Shown: piece by piece, positions 26,116 to 35,090 of the stretch
Numbering within the stretch: the first letter of the stretch is position 1
Layout: the number at the start of each line of letters is the position of its first letter
Source of the DNA: CAYOOT01 sp964405665
GTDB taxonomy: Bacteria; Bdellovibrionota_C; UBA2361; SZUA-149; CAZDWZ01
Direction of reading: 5' to 3'
Assembly (NCBI GenBank): GCA_964405665.1
Contig: CAYOOT010000007.1
Span: forward strand, 1-64,000
DNA length: 64,000 bases
Made by a program: the position numbers and the translations under genes
Notes under the pieces: generated by a model
Seen by the model: only the letters and a program-made list of their open reading frames with translations
Database searches by the model: none
What the model was told of the DNA's origin: nothing

Positions 26116-27966
26116 TTGAATCGCTTAGGGAAAATAATTTTACTTGTCTATTTTGGGCTGATCTTAATTTTGCCCTTGGGCTATATTGTTTATGCATATT
26201 ATAGCAGAGAATTATTTTTTGTTTCAATTTTGTTATTTTTATCTTGGATCATTATTTTTTATTTGGTTTATGAACATGTACAGGTTAAGCGGCCAATTCA
26301 AAATGCCTTACAATTAATTGGTCTAGCCGGAACAACCGGAGATTTAAAAGATCAAATCAAACAATTTGCCGAAGAATTTTTACGATTTCATCGCACAGTA
26401 AATGCTTTTAGAAATGATCCTGCTTCAAAACCACAGAATTTGAATGCGAAACTCCGACGTATTGCCAAATTAGTTTACAAAGAATTCAAAGCTAATGCCG
26501 TGGAAATTGCTTTATTCGATGAAGTTTCACAAAAGTGGTCTCAAGGAATGGTTCTAGGATCTCCTCGTTCCTTAGATTGTCAGGGAATGTTTAACGAAAT
26601 AAAAGAAGCAAGAGATAAAAAAGTTTTGTCCTATGGCAATTATCAAATGGTAGCGGCGCCAATGATTCTTGCTGGTGTGGTTTATGGAGTATTAAGAGTT
26701 GAAATACCCACTTCCAACAGACCTTCTAAAAATGATGCGGAACTAATCAATCTTTTTGCGACACAAGGCGCCTTGGCCTTAATGGATGCAAAATTTAACA
26801 GTGAACTCTTAAGACTACGTTTTGCCAATGAAGAAACTGTTAAAGCAAAAACAGGCTTTTTAGCAAATCTCAGTCATGAAATCAGAGGTCCTTTGGGGAC
26901 AATCCTCAATGGGACTGAATTAATGCTCAATGGCTTGTGCGGTGCAGTAACAGAGGATCAAAATAGCATTTTAAAAATGTTACAGGGAAGCAGCAGACAC
27001 TTACTGGATCTGGTTAACGATGTGTTAGATTATGCCAAAGTAGAAGCGGGTAAAGTTATTGTTAACAAAGCAGAACTTCCCGTTTATGAATTACTTGATG
27101 ATTTACTTACAACTTTAAGACCGCAAGCACAAAACAAAGAACAGACTCTGGAATTAATTGATTTTGATAAAAATATAGCGGTTGTTTGTGATCGTCGCCA
27201 CGCCCGACAAATAATGATCAACCTGATTACCAATTCCATTAAATATACTCCGGATAAGGGGGAGATTAAAGTTTTTGTTGAAGAAGAAGAGAGCGCTATT
27301 AAAATCATAATTGAAGACAATGGTATTGGTATTCCCGAAGATCAACGGGATAAAGTTTTTTCGGCTTTTGAAAGGGTGGAAGATAAATATGCGCAAACTC
27401 AAAACGGTACTGGATTAGGAATGCCTCTTGCAAGGAAACTAGCCTTAATCAATCAAGGTGATTTGGATTTTAGTTCAGAAGTTGGAAAAGGTTCCAACTT
27501 CTGGTTAACACTTCCAAAAACAGAGCTGAAAATTACAATACCAAAAGAACAAGAAGAAACTAAGAGTGTTACTATTCAAGGAAATGGAGAACAAATCTTG
27601 ATAATTGATCATGATCAAAGTTCCGTTAAGGTTTTAAGTACATACTTAAGTAGTCAAGGCTTTAAGATTTTGACAACAAAGAATAAAAATGAAATTCGAT
27701 CTTATATTGAAAAAAAGAAATTTGACTTAGTTGTTATAGAAAATGATTTTCCGGATTTGCCAGGAGAAGAAATTTTAGGATTGCTTAAATCCAGTGAAAA
27801 AACAAATAGAGTGCCGATAATCTTACTCAGCGCCAAAGCCTTTGTTTTTGATATTGAACGTTTTTTGAAGCTGGGAGCAGATCGCTGCTTATCCAAACCT
27901 TTTGAACTAAAAGAAATGGCTTTTACGATAAGGCAATTAATCGATCAGTTCAAGGAATTGAATTAA
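26116..27966 (+). CDS. hybrid sensor histidine kinase with atypical receiver domain
   Basis: 616 residues, TTG start after AGGATAATG. Two membrane helices lie at about 6-28 and 33-52, then a linker and a GAF-like domain (about 105-230). HisKA follows with NLSHEIRGPLGTILNG, phospho-His at 254. HATPase_c has NLITNSIKYTPDKG, EDNGIGIPEDQRDKVF and NGTGLGMPLARKLA. The C-terminal receiver (about 490-610) keeps the Lys (CLSKPF) but has Glu542 where the phospho-accepting Asp should be (LVVIENDFPDLPG) and DHD in place of the acidic pair. Phosphorelay through this receiver is therefore doubtful. The signal is unknown and no separate response regulator is adjacent. Confidence 0.92.
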   Translation: MNRLGKIILLVYFGLILILPLGYIVYAYYSRELFFVSILLFLSWIIIFYLVYEHVQVKRPIQNALQLIGLAGTTGDLKDQIKQFAEEFLRFHRTVNAFRNDPASKPQNLNAKLRRIAKLVYKEFKANAVEIALFDEVSQKWSQGMVLGSPRSLDCQGMFNEIKEARDKKVLSYGNYQMVAAPMILAGVVYGVLRVEIPTSNRPSKNDAELINLFATQGALALMDAKFNSELLRLRFANEETVKAKTGFLANLSHEIRGPLGTILNGTELMLNGLCGAVTEDQNSILKMLQGSSRHLLDLVNDVLDYAKVEAGKVIVNKAELPVYELLDDLLTTLRPQAQNKEQTLELIDFDKNIAVVCDRRHARQIMINLITNSIKYTPDKGEIKVFVEEEESAIKIIIEDNGIGIPEDQRDKVFSAFERVEDKYAQTQNGTGLGMPLARKLALINQGDLDFSSEVGKGSNFWLTLPKTELKITIPKEQEETKSVTIQGNGEQILIIDHDQSSVKVLSTYLSSQGFKILTTKNKNEIRSYIEKKKFDLVVIENDFPDLPGEEILGLLKSSEKTNRVPIILLSAKAFVFDIERFLKLGADRCLSKPFELKEMAFTIRQLIDQFKELN

Positions 27967-27989
27967 AAAATTACTGAAATAATTTTGAT

Positions 27990-28064
27990 GTAGGGGCACC
28001 CTTTATGGGTGCCCGGAATTCCAAATATATTGGTTATCCGGGCACCCATAAAGGGTGCCCCTAC
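27990..28064. repeat. 75-bp element with perfect 27-bp inverted repeats
   Basis: Left arm 27990-28016 and right arm 28038-28064 are exact inverted copies with a 21-base spacer. Each arm is itself a palindrome, GGCACCCTTTATGGGTGCC. Related single units occur at 54659 and, more diverged, at 20038 and 22818. It separates the kinase gene from the downstream glycan-type genes and could act as a transcript-stabilising hairpin. Confidence 0.95.
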
Positions 28065-28113
28065 ATTCTGTTGTTCTTTTGCCAAGATTCTAAAATTTTG
28101 GTATTAAGATCCC

Positions 28114-28650
28114 ATGTCTACAGCAAATGCCAAAGTAATTAATGTTGAAGAAGTAATGCAACGGATTCGCTCCGAAGTAAAAGAAGCAAGCTCAAAAGGG
28201 CGTTCCAATCTCCCCCGTTACACTCCGGCTAATGAATTTAAACAAGACGATGGAACAGCCTTAATCGATTATGATGAGTTAAATTTCATTAATGCCCACT
28301 GGCAAGATTGGTCAACGATAGAAGATCTTAGTTCTCACCGAAAACTGTTAGGACCATTTATTGTCAAAGCAAAGAAATTTATTGTTGACTTGGTAATGAA
28401 TACTTGTTTGCGAGGGTACTTTGACCGGGAAAGACAATTTCACTTGAATCTAGTTCGTTATTTAAACGCCAATGCCCGTTATGTTGATAATCGGGACTAC
28501 AAAAATTTTTGGCAGTTGGTTAAAAAGGTTGATAGCGATGTTTCTGCCTTAAATGAGAGAATGGATCGTTTATACGATCAGCTTTCTTCCACAGTTCTTT
28601 CGCTGCAAGAGGAAATTGCTGAATTAAAAAAACAAAGTAATACAAAATAA
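28114..28650 (+). CDS. hypothetical protein, glycosyltransferase-associated
   Basis: 178 residues, no signal peptide. The N-terminus VINVEEVMQRIRSEVKEASS, a middle segment KLLGPFIVKAKKFIVDLVMN and a C-terminal coiled coil (DVSALNERMDRLYDQLSSTV) resemble the N-terminal part often fused to methyltransferases or glycosyltransferases in surface polysaccharide clusters. That likeness is from memory of the pattern, not a search. It sits 8 bases before a GT4 glycosyltransferase gene, so a role with that enzyme is the best guess. Confidence 0.6.
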   Translation: MSTANAKVINVEEVMQRIRSEVKEASSKGRSNLPRYTPANEFKQDDGTALIDYDELNFINAHWQDWSTIEDLSSHRKLLGPFIVKAKKFIVDLVMNTCLRGYFDRERQFHLNLVRYLNANARYVDNRDYKNFWQLVKKVDSDVSALNERMDRLYDQLSSTVLSLQEEIAELKKQSNTK

Positions 28651-28658
28651 TTAGGATT

Positions 28659-29726
28659 ATGACTGAACCTAAAAATATTCTTATTCTTGGGGTACAGGTG
28701 CCTTTTACCCAAGGCGGAGCGGAATATTTAATTTCTGGTTTGATCAGAGAATTAAGGAAAAAAGGGCATTTTGTGGATTTAGTGCAACTGCCTTTTAATG
28801 CCTTGCCTAAAACCAAAATAGCAAAACATCTTCAACTCTGGAAATCATTGGAGCTGGATAATTTTGCCGGAAGGAATGTCGATTTGGTAATACCGACAAA
28901 GTTTCCTTCTTATTTGGCAAATCATCCCAATAAAGTTTTATGGTTGGTTCATCAGCATCGGCAAGCTTATGAGTTGTATAATACTCGTTTTGGAGATTTT
29001 TCGGAAAATATAGAAGATGAAGCGTTAAGACAATTGATTTTTGAGGCTGATGCCGAAGGAATCGGATCTTGTAAAAAAGTATTTACCATTGCCCAGAATG
29101 TTTCCAATCGCTTGGAGAAATTTCAAGGAATTAAATCAACAGCCCTACCTCCGCCACCTCCTTTGGGAAATAATTACCATGCTGGAGAAAAAGGAGATTA
29201 TATTTTATCAGTGGGAAGACTTTGCAGTATTAAAAGAGTGGATTTGATTGTGCGAGCAATGGCAGAAATAAGTCGCAGTCTTAAATTGAAAATTGTTGGT
29301 TTAGCTGATGAACCGACAATAGAAAACTATTTAAAAAGTGAGATTGAAAAGCACCACTTGTGGGAGAGAGTTGAATTTTTGGGTAGGGTCAGTGATCAGG
29401 ATTTGTTGGCACTTTATGCCAATTGTTTTGCTGTTTATTATGCTCCACATAATGAGGACTATGGTTTTGTTACTTTGGAGGCACGGGCTTCAGGGAAGCC
29501 CGTGGTGACTGCAAAAGATAGTGGGACAGTTTTAGATTTTATTAGAAATAATGAAAATGGATTAGTGGTAGAACCCTTGGAGAAAGAAATCGCAGGGGCA
29601 TTTAATGGATTGTGGGAAGATGAAAATTTGTATTCTAAATTATCTTATCAAGAAAATCCTTTAGATTTATGCTGTTCTTGGGATAAAATAGTGAATGAAT
29701 TGACTGGCGAAGAAAAGGAGTATTAA
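28659..29726 (+). CDS. GT4-family glycosyltransferase
   Basis: 355 residues with a GT-B fold. The N-terminal domain opens with LGVQVPFTQGGAEYLISGL, the typical GGAE loop. The C-terminal donor-binding domain has ILSVGRLCSIKRVDLIVRAM, WERVEFLGRVSDQDLLALYAN and a GT4 EX7E-like segment EDYGFVTLEARASGKPVV. It probably transfers a nucleotide-activated sugar to a glycan or lipid; donor and acceptor cannot be read from sequence. It is cotranscribed with the gene before it and ends 2 bases before dapF. Confidence 0.9.
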   Translation: MTEPKNILILGVQVPFTQGGAEYLISGLIRELRKKGHFVDLVQLPFNALPKTKIAKHLQLWKSLELDNFAGRNVDLVIPTKFPSYLANHPNKVLWLVHQHRQAYELYNTRFGDFSENIEDEALRQLIFEADAEGIGSCKKVFTIAQNVSNRLEKFQGIKSTALPPPPPLGNNYHAGEKGDYILSVGRLCSIKRVDLIVRAMAEISRSLKLKIVGLADEPTIENYLKSEIEKHHLWERVEFLGRVSDQDLLALYANCFAVYYAPHNEDYGFVTLEARASGKPVVTAKDSGTVLDFIRNNENGLVVEPLEKEIAGAFNGLWEDENLYSKLSYQENPLDLCCSWDKIVNELTGEEKEY

Positions 29727-29728
29727 TC

Positions 29729-30568
29729 ATGCAAGAAATACATTTCCATAAAATGGAAGGTCTGGGTAATGACTATGTCTATGTGGATTGCACCAAGAAA
29801 GAGATCGCTGATCCGGAAAAAGTTTCTATTGCCGTTTCAGACAGACATTTCGGGATTGGAGCGGATGGTTTGATTTTAATTTGTCCTTCCCAGACTTCAG
29901 ATTTTAGAATGAAAATGTATAATGCCGATGGTTCTGAAGGCAATATGTGTGGCAATGGTATTCGCTGCGTCGGTAAATTTATTTATGATTTAGGTTTAAG
30001 CAATAAAGAAATTCTAAAAATTGAAACAAAGGCCGGAGAGAAAGTATTAGAACTTAATGTAAAAAACAACAAAGTGGAAACGGTTCGTGTTGATATGGGA
30101 GAGCCGATTTTGGAAGCGGCCAAAATTCCGGTACTTGCTCAAACAAAAGAAGTGATCCGTCAGGAAATTAATATTGCCGGAGAAAAATTAGAAATGACCT
30201 GTGTCTCCATGGGCAATCCCCATGCGGTAATTTTTGTAAAGGAAATCACTGATCATCTTGTTTTGGGAATCGGTCCGCAAATTGAAAAAAATCCGCTATT
30301 TCCCTCTCGTGTGAATACAGAATTTGTGGAAGTGCTGGGCAGAAAAGAATTAAAAATGCGGGTTTGGGAACGAGGATCTGGTGAAACACTTGCTTGCGGT
30401 ACCGGTGCCTGTGCCGTAGCTGTGGCTGCTGTTTTAAATGAATTTGCGGAGCGAGAAGTTACTGTGCATCTTCTAGGCGGAGATTTGAAAATAGAATGGG
30501 CAAAAAATAATCATGTTTTTATGACTGGCCCGGCAAAATTTGTTTTTGAAGGGACAATTAGAGTATAA
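29729..30568 (+). CDS. dapF: diaminopimelate epimerase
   Basis: 279 residues. It converts LL- to meso-diaminopimelate for lysine and peptidoglycan. Both catalytic cysteines are visible: GNMCGNGIRCVGK and ETLACGTGACAVAVAAV. The N-terminal MEGLGNDYVYVDC and SMGNPHAVIFV are also typical. The product supplies the residue that Pal and MotB bind in the wall. AAAGGAG lies 8 to 14 bases upstream of the ATG. Confidence 0.97.
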   Translation: MQEIHFHKMEGLGNDYVYVDCTKKEIADPEKVSIAVSDRHFGIGADGLILICPSQTSDFRMKMYNADGSEGNMCGNGIRCVGKFIYDLGLSNKEILKIETKAGEKVLELNVKNNKVETVRVDMGEPILEAAKIPVLAQTKEVIRQEINIAGEKLEMTCVSMGNPHAVIFVKEITDHLVLGIGPQIEKNPLFPSRVNTEFVEVLGRKELKMRVWERGSGETLACGTGACAVAVAAVLNEFAEREVTVHLLGGDLKIEWAKNNHVFMTGPAKFVFEGTIRV

Positions 30569-30605
30569 AAATAGTTAAGAGTTAGCAAGAGATTGGGTAA
30601 ACAGA

Positions 30606-30650
30606 TGGAGGTTGCTTCGGTCGTCGCTTTGCTCCTTCCTCGCAACGACA
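30606..30650. repeat. degenerate copy of the GCGAGCGAAGCGAAGCAATC element
   Basis: GGTTGCTTCGGTCGTCGC and TTTGCTCCTTCCTCGCAACG resemble one arm of the element at 14934-15022, with interruptions. It lies between the converging ends of dapF and sthA. Confidence 0.55.
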
Positions 30651-30690
30651 ATTTTATTGTGAGTTTTTGCGAAGCAAAAACTCCTAGTTA

Positions 30691-32130
30691 TTAGTGAAGT
30701 GGCTTAGCCATTGGACATTCATCAGGAAGACCTTCTGTTGCAACGGCCTTATTCCAGCCGTCTAGTGCTGCTGTTTTGTAGGCTTGGGCCAGTGTGGGAT
30801 AATTGAATACGGCGTTTACAAAATAATCGATGCCGCCATGAAATCCTAAAACGGCTTGTCCGATATGAATTAGTTCTGTTGCTCCTTCTCCGATAATATG
30901 CACTCCCAGAAGTTGTAGGGTCTGACGGTGAAATAATAATTTTAATACTCCAACCGTATCTCCGATAATTTTACCTCTTTCAATTTCGGCAAATCTGGCA
31001 ATTCCATATTCATAAGGGGTCTTGGTTGCCCTAAGTTCAGTCTCGGTTGAACCAACTGTAGCAATTTCCGGAATTGAATAAATGCCATAAGGAAGTGGAA
31101 TATCAATTGTAGAATCAACTAGTCCAAAAGCATGACAGGCCGCTCTTCTTCCCTGTTCCATTCCCGTGGAAGCAAGTGCGGGAGAACCAATTACGTCTCC
31201 GACTGCATAAATATGAGATTGAGTTGTTTGAAAGTTACCATTAACAGTAATTAAACCTCTTTCATTGCTTGCTATACCAATTTTTTCCAATCCCAGATCG
31301 TCAACATTTCCCACTCGTCCTGCAGAAACTAACAGTTTTTCGCTAACAATTCTTCTGCCGCTTTCTAAATAAGTAACTGCTCTGCCATCAGGCGAAGCGC
31401 AACAGCTTAAAACTTTATCTCCGGTAATGATGCAGGTTTTTTGACGACGCATGTTATAAACAAGGGATTCTATTAACTCCGAGTCCAGAAACCCGAGAAT
31501 AGAGTTTCTTTGCTCTAAAATTGTAACTTTTGTTCCCAGAGCAGAAAACATTGAACCATATTCGCAGCCAATTACTCCTCCGCCAACAACAGTCAGTGAG
31601 CTCGGTATACGATCCATTCTTAAAATATCGTCACTATCTAAAATTATCCCATTACCAAATTGAAAGGAATCTGGTCGCCAGGGTCGAGTACCTACGGCAA
31701 TAATTGCTTTTTCAAACTTAATGGTTCTTTCCGTATCTCCCAAAACTACGCTAATCGAATCTGGACTTAGAAAAGAGGCTTTGCCGTAGATTATTTCTGC
31801 TTTATTTCTTTGTAACTGAGAGCGGATAGTTTGTTCTATTTCTGTTTCAATGGCATCTGTTCGATCAGTTAAATCTAACATTTCAATATTCTGCTTCACA
31901 CTATAAGCTTCTCCGTAGTGACTGCGTTCTCGATAACCGGAAAGGTGCATGATTGCTTCGCGAAAGGATTTACTGGGAATAGTTCCGTCATGGAGACAAT
32001 TTCCTCCAACTTTAAAATTAGCATCAATAATCGCTACTTTTTTGCCCAGTTTTCTTGCTTGGATTGCCGCTTTTTGCCCACTAGGGCCACTGCCAATAAC
32101 AATCAAATCAAATTTTGGAATTTTACCCAT
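30691..32130 (-). CDS. sthA: soluble pyridine nucleotide transhydrogenase
   Basis: 479 residues. Flavoprotein disulfide-reductase fold: FAD site VIGSGPSGQKAAIQARKLGK, NAD(P) site TVVGGGVIGCEYGSMF, second FAD site IYAVGDVIGSPALAS. The active-site position reads GGNCLHDGTIPSK: one Cys is kept, but the second Cys of lipoamide and glutathione reductases is Thr, as in SthA. It balances NADH and NADPH. A less likely alternative is an atypical dihydrolipoamide dehydrogenase. It is convergent with dapF. Confidence 0.93.
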   Translation of the reverse strand: MGKIPKFDLIVIGSGPSGQKAAIQARKLGKKVAIIDANFKVGGNCLHDGTIPSKSFREAIMHLSGYRERSHYGEAYSVKQNIEMLDLTDRTDAIETEIEQTIRSQLQRNKAEIIYGKASFLSPDSISVVLGDTERTIKFEKAIIAVGTRPWRPDSFQFGNGIILDSDDILRMDRIPSSLTVVGGGVIGCEYGSMFSALGTKVTILEQRNSILGFLDSELIESLVYNMRRQKTCIITGDKVLSCCASPDGRAVTYLESGRRIVSEKLLVSAGRVGNVDDLGLEKIGIASNERGLITVNGNFQTTQSHIYAVGDVIGSPALASTGMEQGRRAACHAFGLVDSTIDIPLPYGIYSIPEIATVGSTETELRATKTPYEYGIARFAEIERGKIIGDTVGVLKLLFHRQTLQLLGVHIIGEGATELIHIGQAVLGFHGGIDYFVNAVFNYPTLAQAYKTAALDGWNKAVATEGLPDECPMAKPLH

Positions 32131-32291
32131 AATGTAGGGTTATCGACTAAGTAGTAAAAAAACAATAGCGGTTTTTATAACAAAAGTTCATAGAAAATAT
32201 TAAATTTTGCCAGGTTTAGAAGTTTTTTTAAAAGGCCGATAGCATTGATATTGGCGGTGATTTTTATCAATTCTTTAAGACGTAACTTGAT

Positions 32292-33869
32292 ATGCAAGAC
32301 GAAGATATAGACAAAGCAACAACAGCCGGGAAAAAGCCACCTAAAAGAACGCTTACCGCTCACGAGGGTCTGATGTTTTCCAGTACCAATCCGACCAATA
32401 AAGACATTTTAGAACATGAACAAAATATTGAAACTTTTCATAAGAAAATTCCGGTCAAAGTGACCAGATATAATGATGCTTATTATGAGAAGCTCAAAGA
32501 AAAGCAACTGGCGAAAATCAAATCATTCATCGCATTTATTGTAATCTTAATGATTCCTCTTGCAGCTGTAAAAATTTTTTATTCCACAAATAGCAAGCCA
32601 CTTTACGAAGTGAAAATGTCGGATGAGGAAGAAAAAGAAGAGAAATTAAAAATTAAGTCTAAAAATACGGGCTTAAAAGCCGCAATGGCATTAGCCAAAC
32701 AAGGTTCAAAGATCAACGATAACGTTGAGGTTGTGGGCGACGACGATCTTTTTGATCAAGAAGGGATTGTCGGACTTGGTAAAAAAAAGGGTAAAGATGA
32801 TAAAGGAAGCAGCGGAACCGAAGATTTACCAGATAGTTTAAAAGAGTTTACTGGGGATGTTTTTAGCGCCAATGAAGAAAAAGACGAGGATGAGGACAAA
32901 GATCAACCCAATGTAATCTATTTAAATCGATTATTTGGCTTTAAAAAAGATGGGGACAAGGAAAAGACCCCAGAAGAAAAGAATAAGGAAATAGCGGAAA
33001 AAGAAGCAGCTGAAAAAGAGATAGAAAATTTAAAAAAATTAAGCAGCAAAGAAAGCATCAATTTTGATGATCCATTTAAATTAACTAAAATCGAACCGTT
33101 TTTTGAAAATTACCCAAGTTTAAAAAGTATTTTAGAAAAAACCAAAAGCTTAGATGTGGAATTTTTAAAACAAATTGTTAGTCTCTCGAAGAAAGGAATT
33201 AATGAAAAGTTACTTAATCAAAAATTAGAAACAAGGTTTGAGTTAGAAAGTACTATCAGCAAAAAAGAAGCCGCTTCTTTGGAAAAAAATGATTTAAAAG
33301 AATGGACGGCCAATCAGGTAAGTTATTATAAAGATCTGGAAAAATATTTAGTTGATGCCAATGCCTTACTGGATGAAGAAAAACTGAAATATTTAAAATG
33401 GATGACAATTAAAGAGAGATTGGACAAAAACAACTTGATTCAACTCGTCGTGAATTTTTCCGAGAAGGATGAAGAAAACTCTGAGATTAAAAAAGAGTTT
33501 GTTACAAATTGGGAAGAATATCGGAACATGGTTTATTCGGAAGAGAGTACTTCCAAAAGACTGAAGCAGATCGCTTTAAAAGAAAAAATAATTAACGAAA
33601 TTGGAACCACTTCTACTAAAATTTTTCTAATAATGACCATTCTGGCTGATTCCATCAATTTCTCGGAAGCAGAGAAAGCAAAATTATATTTGACATTTAA
33701 ATTCATTGATAAAAATCTTTCCAAGAATGATAGTAAGGAAAAACTAATTAACGGATTAGAAAGTTATCGTAAAAATATGGAAAGAAAACTTCAGGAGGAA
33801 GAAGCAAAGTTTTCTGCTGATGAGGAAAGAAGCTCTCTGATCTTAAAAAAGCTTAAATCTAGTAAATAG
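32292..33869 (+). CDS. hypothetical single-pass membrane protein, highly charged
   Basis: 525 residues; I recognise no family. An N-terminal cytoplasmic part of about 77 residues is followed by one membrane helix (about 78-96, FIAFIVILMIPLAAVKIFY). The long C-terminal region is dominated by Lys/Glu/Asp, with low-complexity acidic tracts near 200-245 (EEKDEDEDKDQ). It is mostly predicted helix and coiled coil. The gene ends 2 bases before the alpha/beta hydrolase, so it probably belongs with it and with the 40-residue-repeat protein in one three-gene unit. Confidence 0.75.
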   Translation: MQDEDIDKATTAGKKPPKRTLTAHEGLMFSSTNPTNKDILEHEQNIETFHKKIPVKVTRYNDAYYEKLKEKQLAKIKSFIAFIVILMIPLAAVKIFYSTNSKPLYEVKMSDEEEKEEKLKIKSKNTGLKAAMALAKQGSKINDNVEVVGDDDLFDQEGIVGLGKKKGKDDKGSSGTEDLPDSLKEFTGDVFSANEEKDEDEDKDQPNVIYLNRLFGFKKDGDKEKTPEEKNKEIAEKEAAEKEIENLKKLSSKESINFDDPFKLTKIEPFFENYPSLKSILEKTKSLDVEFLKQIVSLSKKGINEKLLNQKLETRFELESTISKKEAASLEKNDLKEWTANQVSYYKDLEKYLVDANALLDEEKLKYLKWMTIKERLDKNNLIQLVVNFSEKDEENSEIKKEFVTNWEEYRNMVYSEESTSKRLKQIALKEKIINEIGTTSTKIFLIMTILADSINFSEAEKAKLYLTFKFIDKNLSKNDSKEKLINGLESYRKNMERKLQEEEAKFSADEERSSLILKKLKSSK

Positions 33870-33871
33870 CG

Positions 33872-35062
33872 ATGAGTATTTTAGAGGATCAGTCAAAACA
33901 AATCAAAGAACAGCTGGAGTTTTGTCCCTATCCGCGTCCGGAGACTGCTTTGAGTAATTGGGAAAAATTGACCCTGGCTGATAATCAAGAAGTAATCAGG
34001 GTTTTAAAGATATTAACAAAAAAGTTTTCGATTAATTCTATCGCTGAAAAAGCTTTAACTGAAGAAAATGTTAGTGCCAATTTGGAAGATGCTTTCCAAT
34101 ACTACTCAGGCAAAAAATTTTCCTCAAATCTAAACAATTTCTATTCGGCACCAAAGAATCTTCCACAAATATGTTTTTCTGCTCCAGCAAGCTTAAGTCG
34201 AGGAGAAGTTGTGGATTTAGTATTTCAAAGTAATTTTGTTCCATCTTATCAACCTTTCCTTGAAGAATTTTCTCAGTATAAAGAAAATCAAAAAGTTTAT
34301 GCCCGAATGTGGAGGCACCCCAAAGGAGAGAGTTTAGGAACTGTCATCGGCGTGCACGGCTTATTTATGGGAGATCCACGAATAAATGCGGTAACTTTAG
34401 TGCCGGGATTTTTCTTTCGTCTGGGCCTAGATGTGATTCTTTATGAAATGCCCTATCATGGGAGAAGAATTCCCGCAGGAACAAATAATATCAGTTTATT
34501 TCCAAGTTCACATATTGCAAGGACCAATGAAGGCTTTGCTCAAGCCATTTATGATTTGCGGTCCCTTGCCGCTTGGGTCGCTTCAAAAAATGATCGACCG
34601 ATTGGAACTTTTGGAATCAGTCTTGGTGGCTATACATCTTCTCTTTGGGCCTCATTGGATAAGCTTGATTTCGCGATTTCTGTCGTTCCGCTTGTTTCGA
34701 TGAGCGAATTTGTTTGGAAATTTATTAAAAATGAGAATATTGCCAAGAAGATTAAGGAGCAAAATTTGGAATTGGGGCAAATTAAGTATGATGATCTAGC
34801 AGCCCTTTATGCAATGCATTGCCCTCTGAATTTTCAGCCACGCGTACAAAAAGAAAGAAGAATGATTATTGCCAGTAAGGACGATCCGATTATTCCAATA
34901 GAACAGGCAGAACTTCTTTGGAAACATTGGGACAGTCCAAAAGTTCATTGGCTTAGTGGCGGACATTTGGGGCAAGTAGTGGAGGATCCGGCCTTAAAAG
35001 CACTCTATGAATTTTTCTATTCCAATGATTTATGTCATAAAGAGCCTTTAGATATTTATTAA
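33872..35062 (+). CDS. alpha/beta hydrolase (possible ABHD18/DUF2048-like)
   Basis: 396 residues. An N-terminal region of about 115 residues precedes an alpha/beta hydrolase domain. Visible parts are VIGVHGLFMGDP (oxyanion strand), LYEMPYHGRRIPAG, the nucleophile elbow FGISLGGYTSSLWAS, the acid region IASKDDPIIP and the C-terminal His in SGGHLGQV. The layout, with a long N-terminal part and PYHGRR, recalls the ABHD18/DUF2048 group, but this is a pattern judgement. Substrate is unknown. It is tightly packed after the charged membrane protein (2-base spacing) and 28 bases before the repeat protein. Confidence 0.82.
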   Translation: MSILEDQSKQIKEQLEFCPYPRPETALSNWEKLTLADNQEVIRVLKILTKKFSINSIAEKALTEENVSANLEDAFQYYSGKKFSSNLNNFYSAPKNLPQICFSAPASLSRGEVVDLVFQSNFVPSYQPFLEEFSQYKENQKVYARMWRHPKGESLGTVIGVHGLFMGDPRINAVTLVPGFFFRLGLDVILYEMPYHGRRIPAGTNNISLFPSSHIARTNEGFAQAIYDLRSLAAWVASKNDRPIGTFGISLGGYTSSLWASLDKLDFAISVVPLVSMSEFVWKFIKNENIAKKIKEQNLELGQIKYDDLAALYAMHCPLNFQPRVQKERRMIIASKDDPIIPIEQAELLWKHWDSPKVHWLSGGHLGQVVEDPALKALYEFFYSNDLCHKEPLDIY

Positions 35063-35090
35063 TAAATTAATAAGGCTATAAGCAGTTTCG

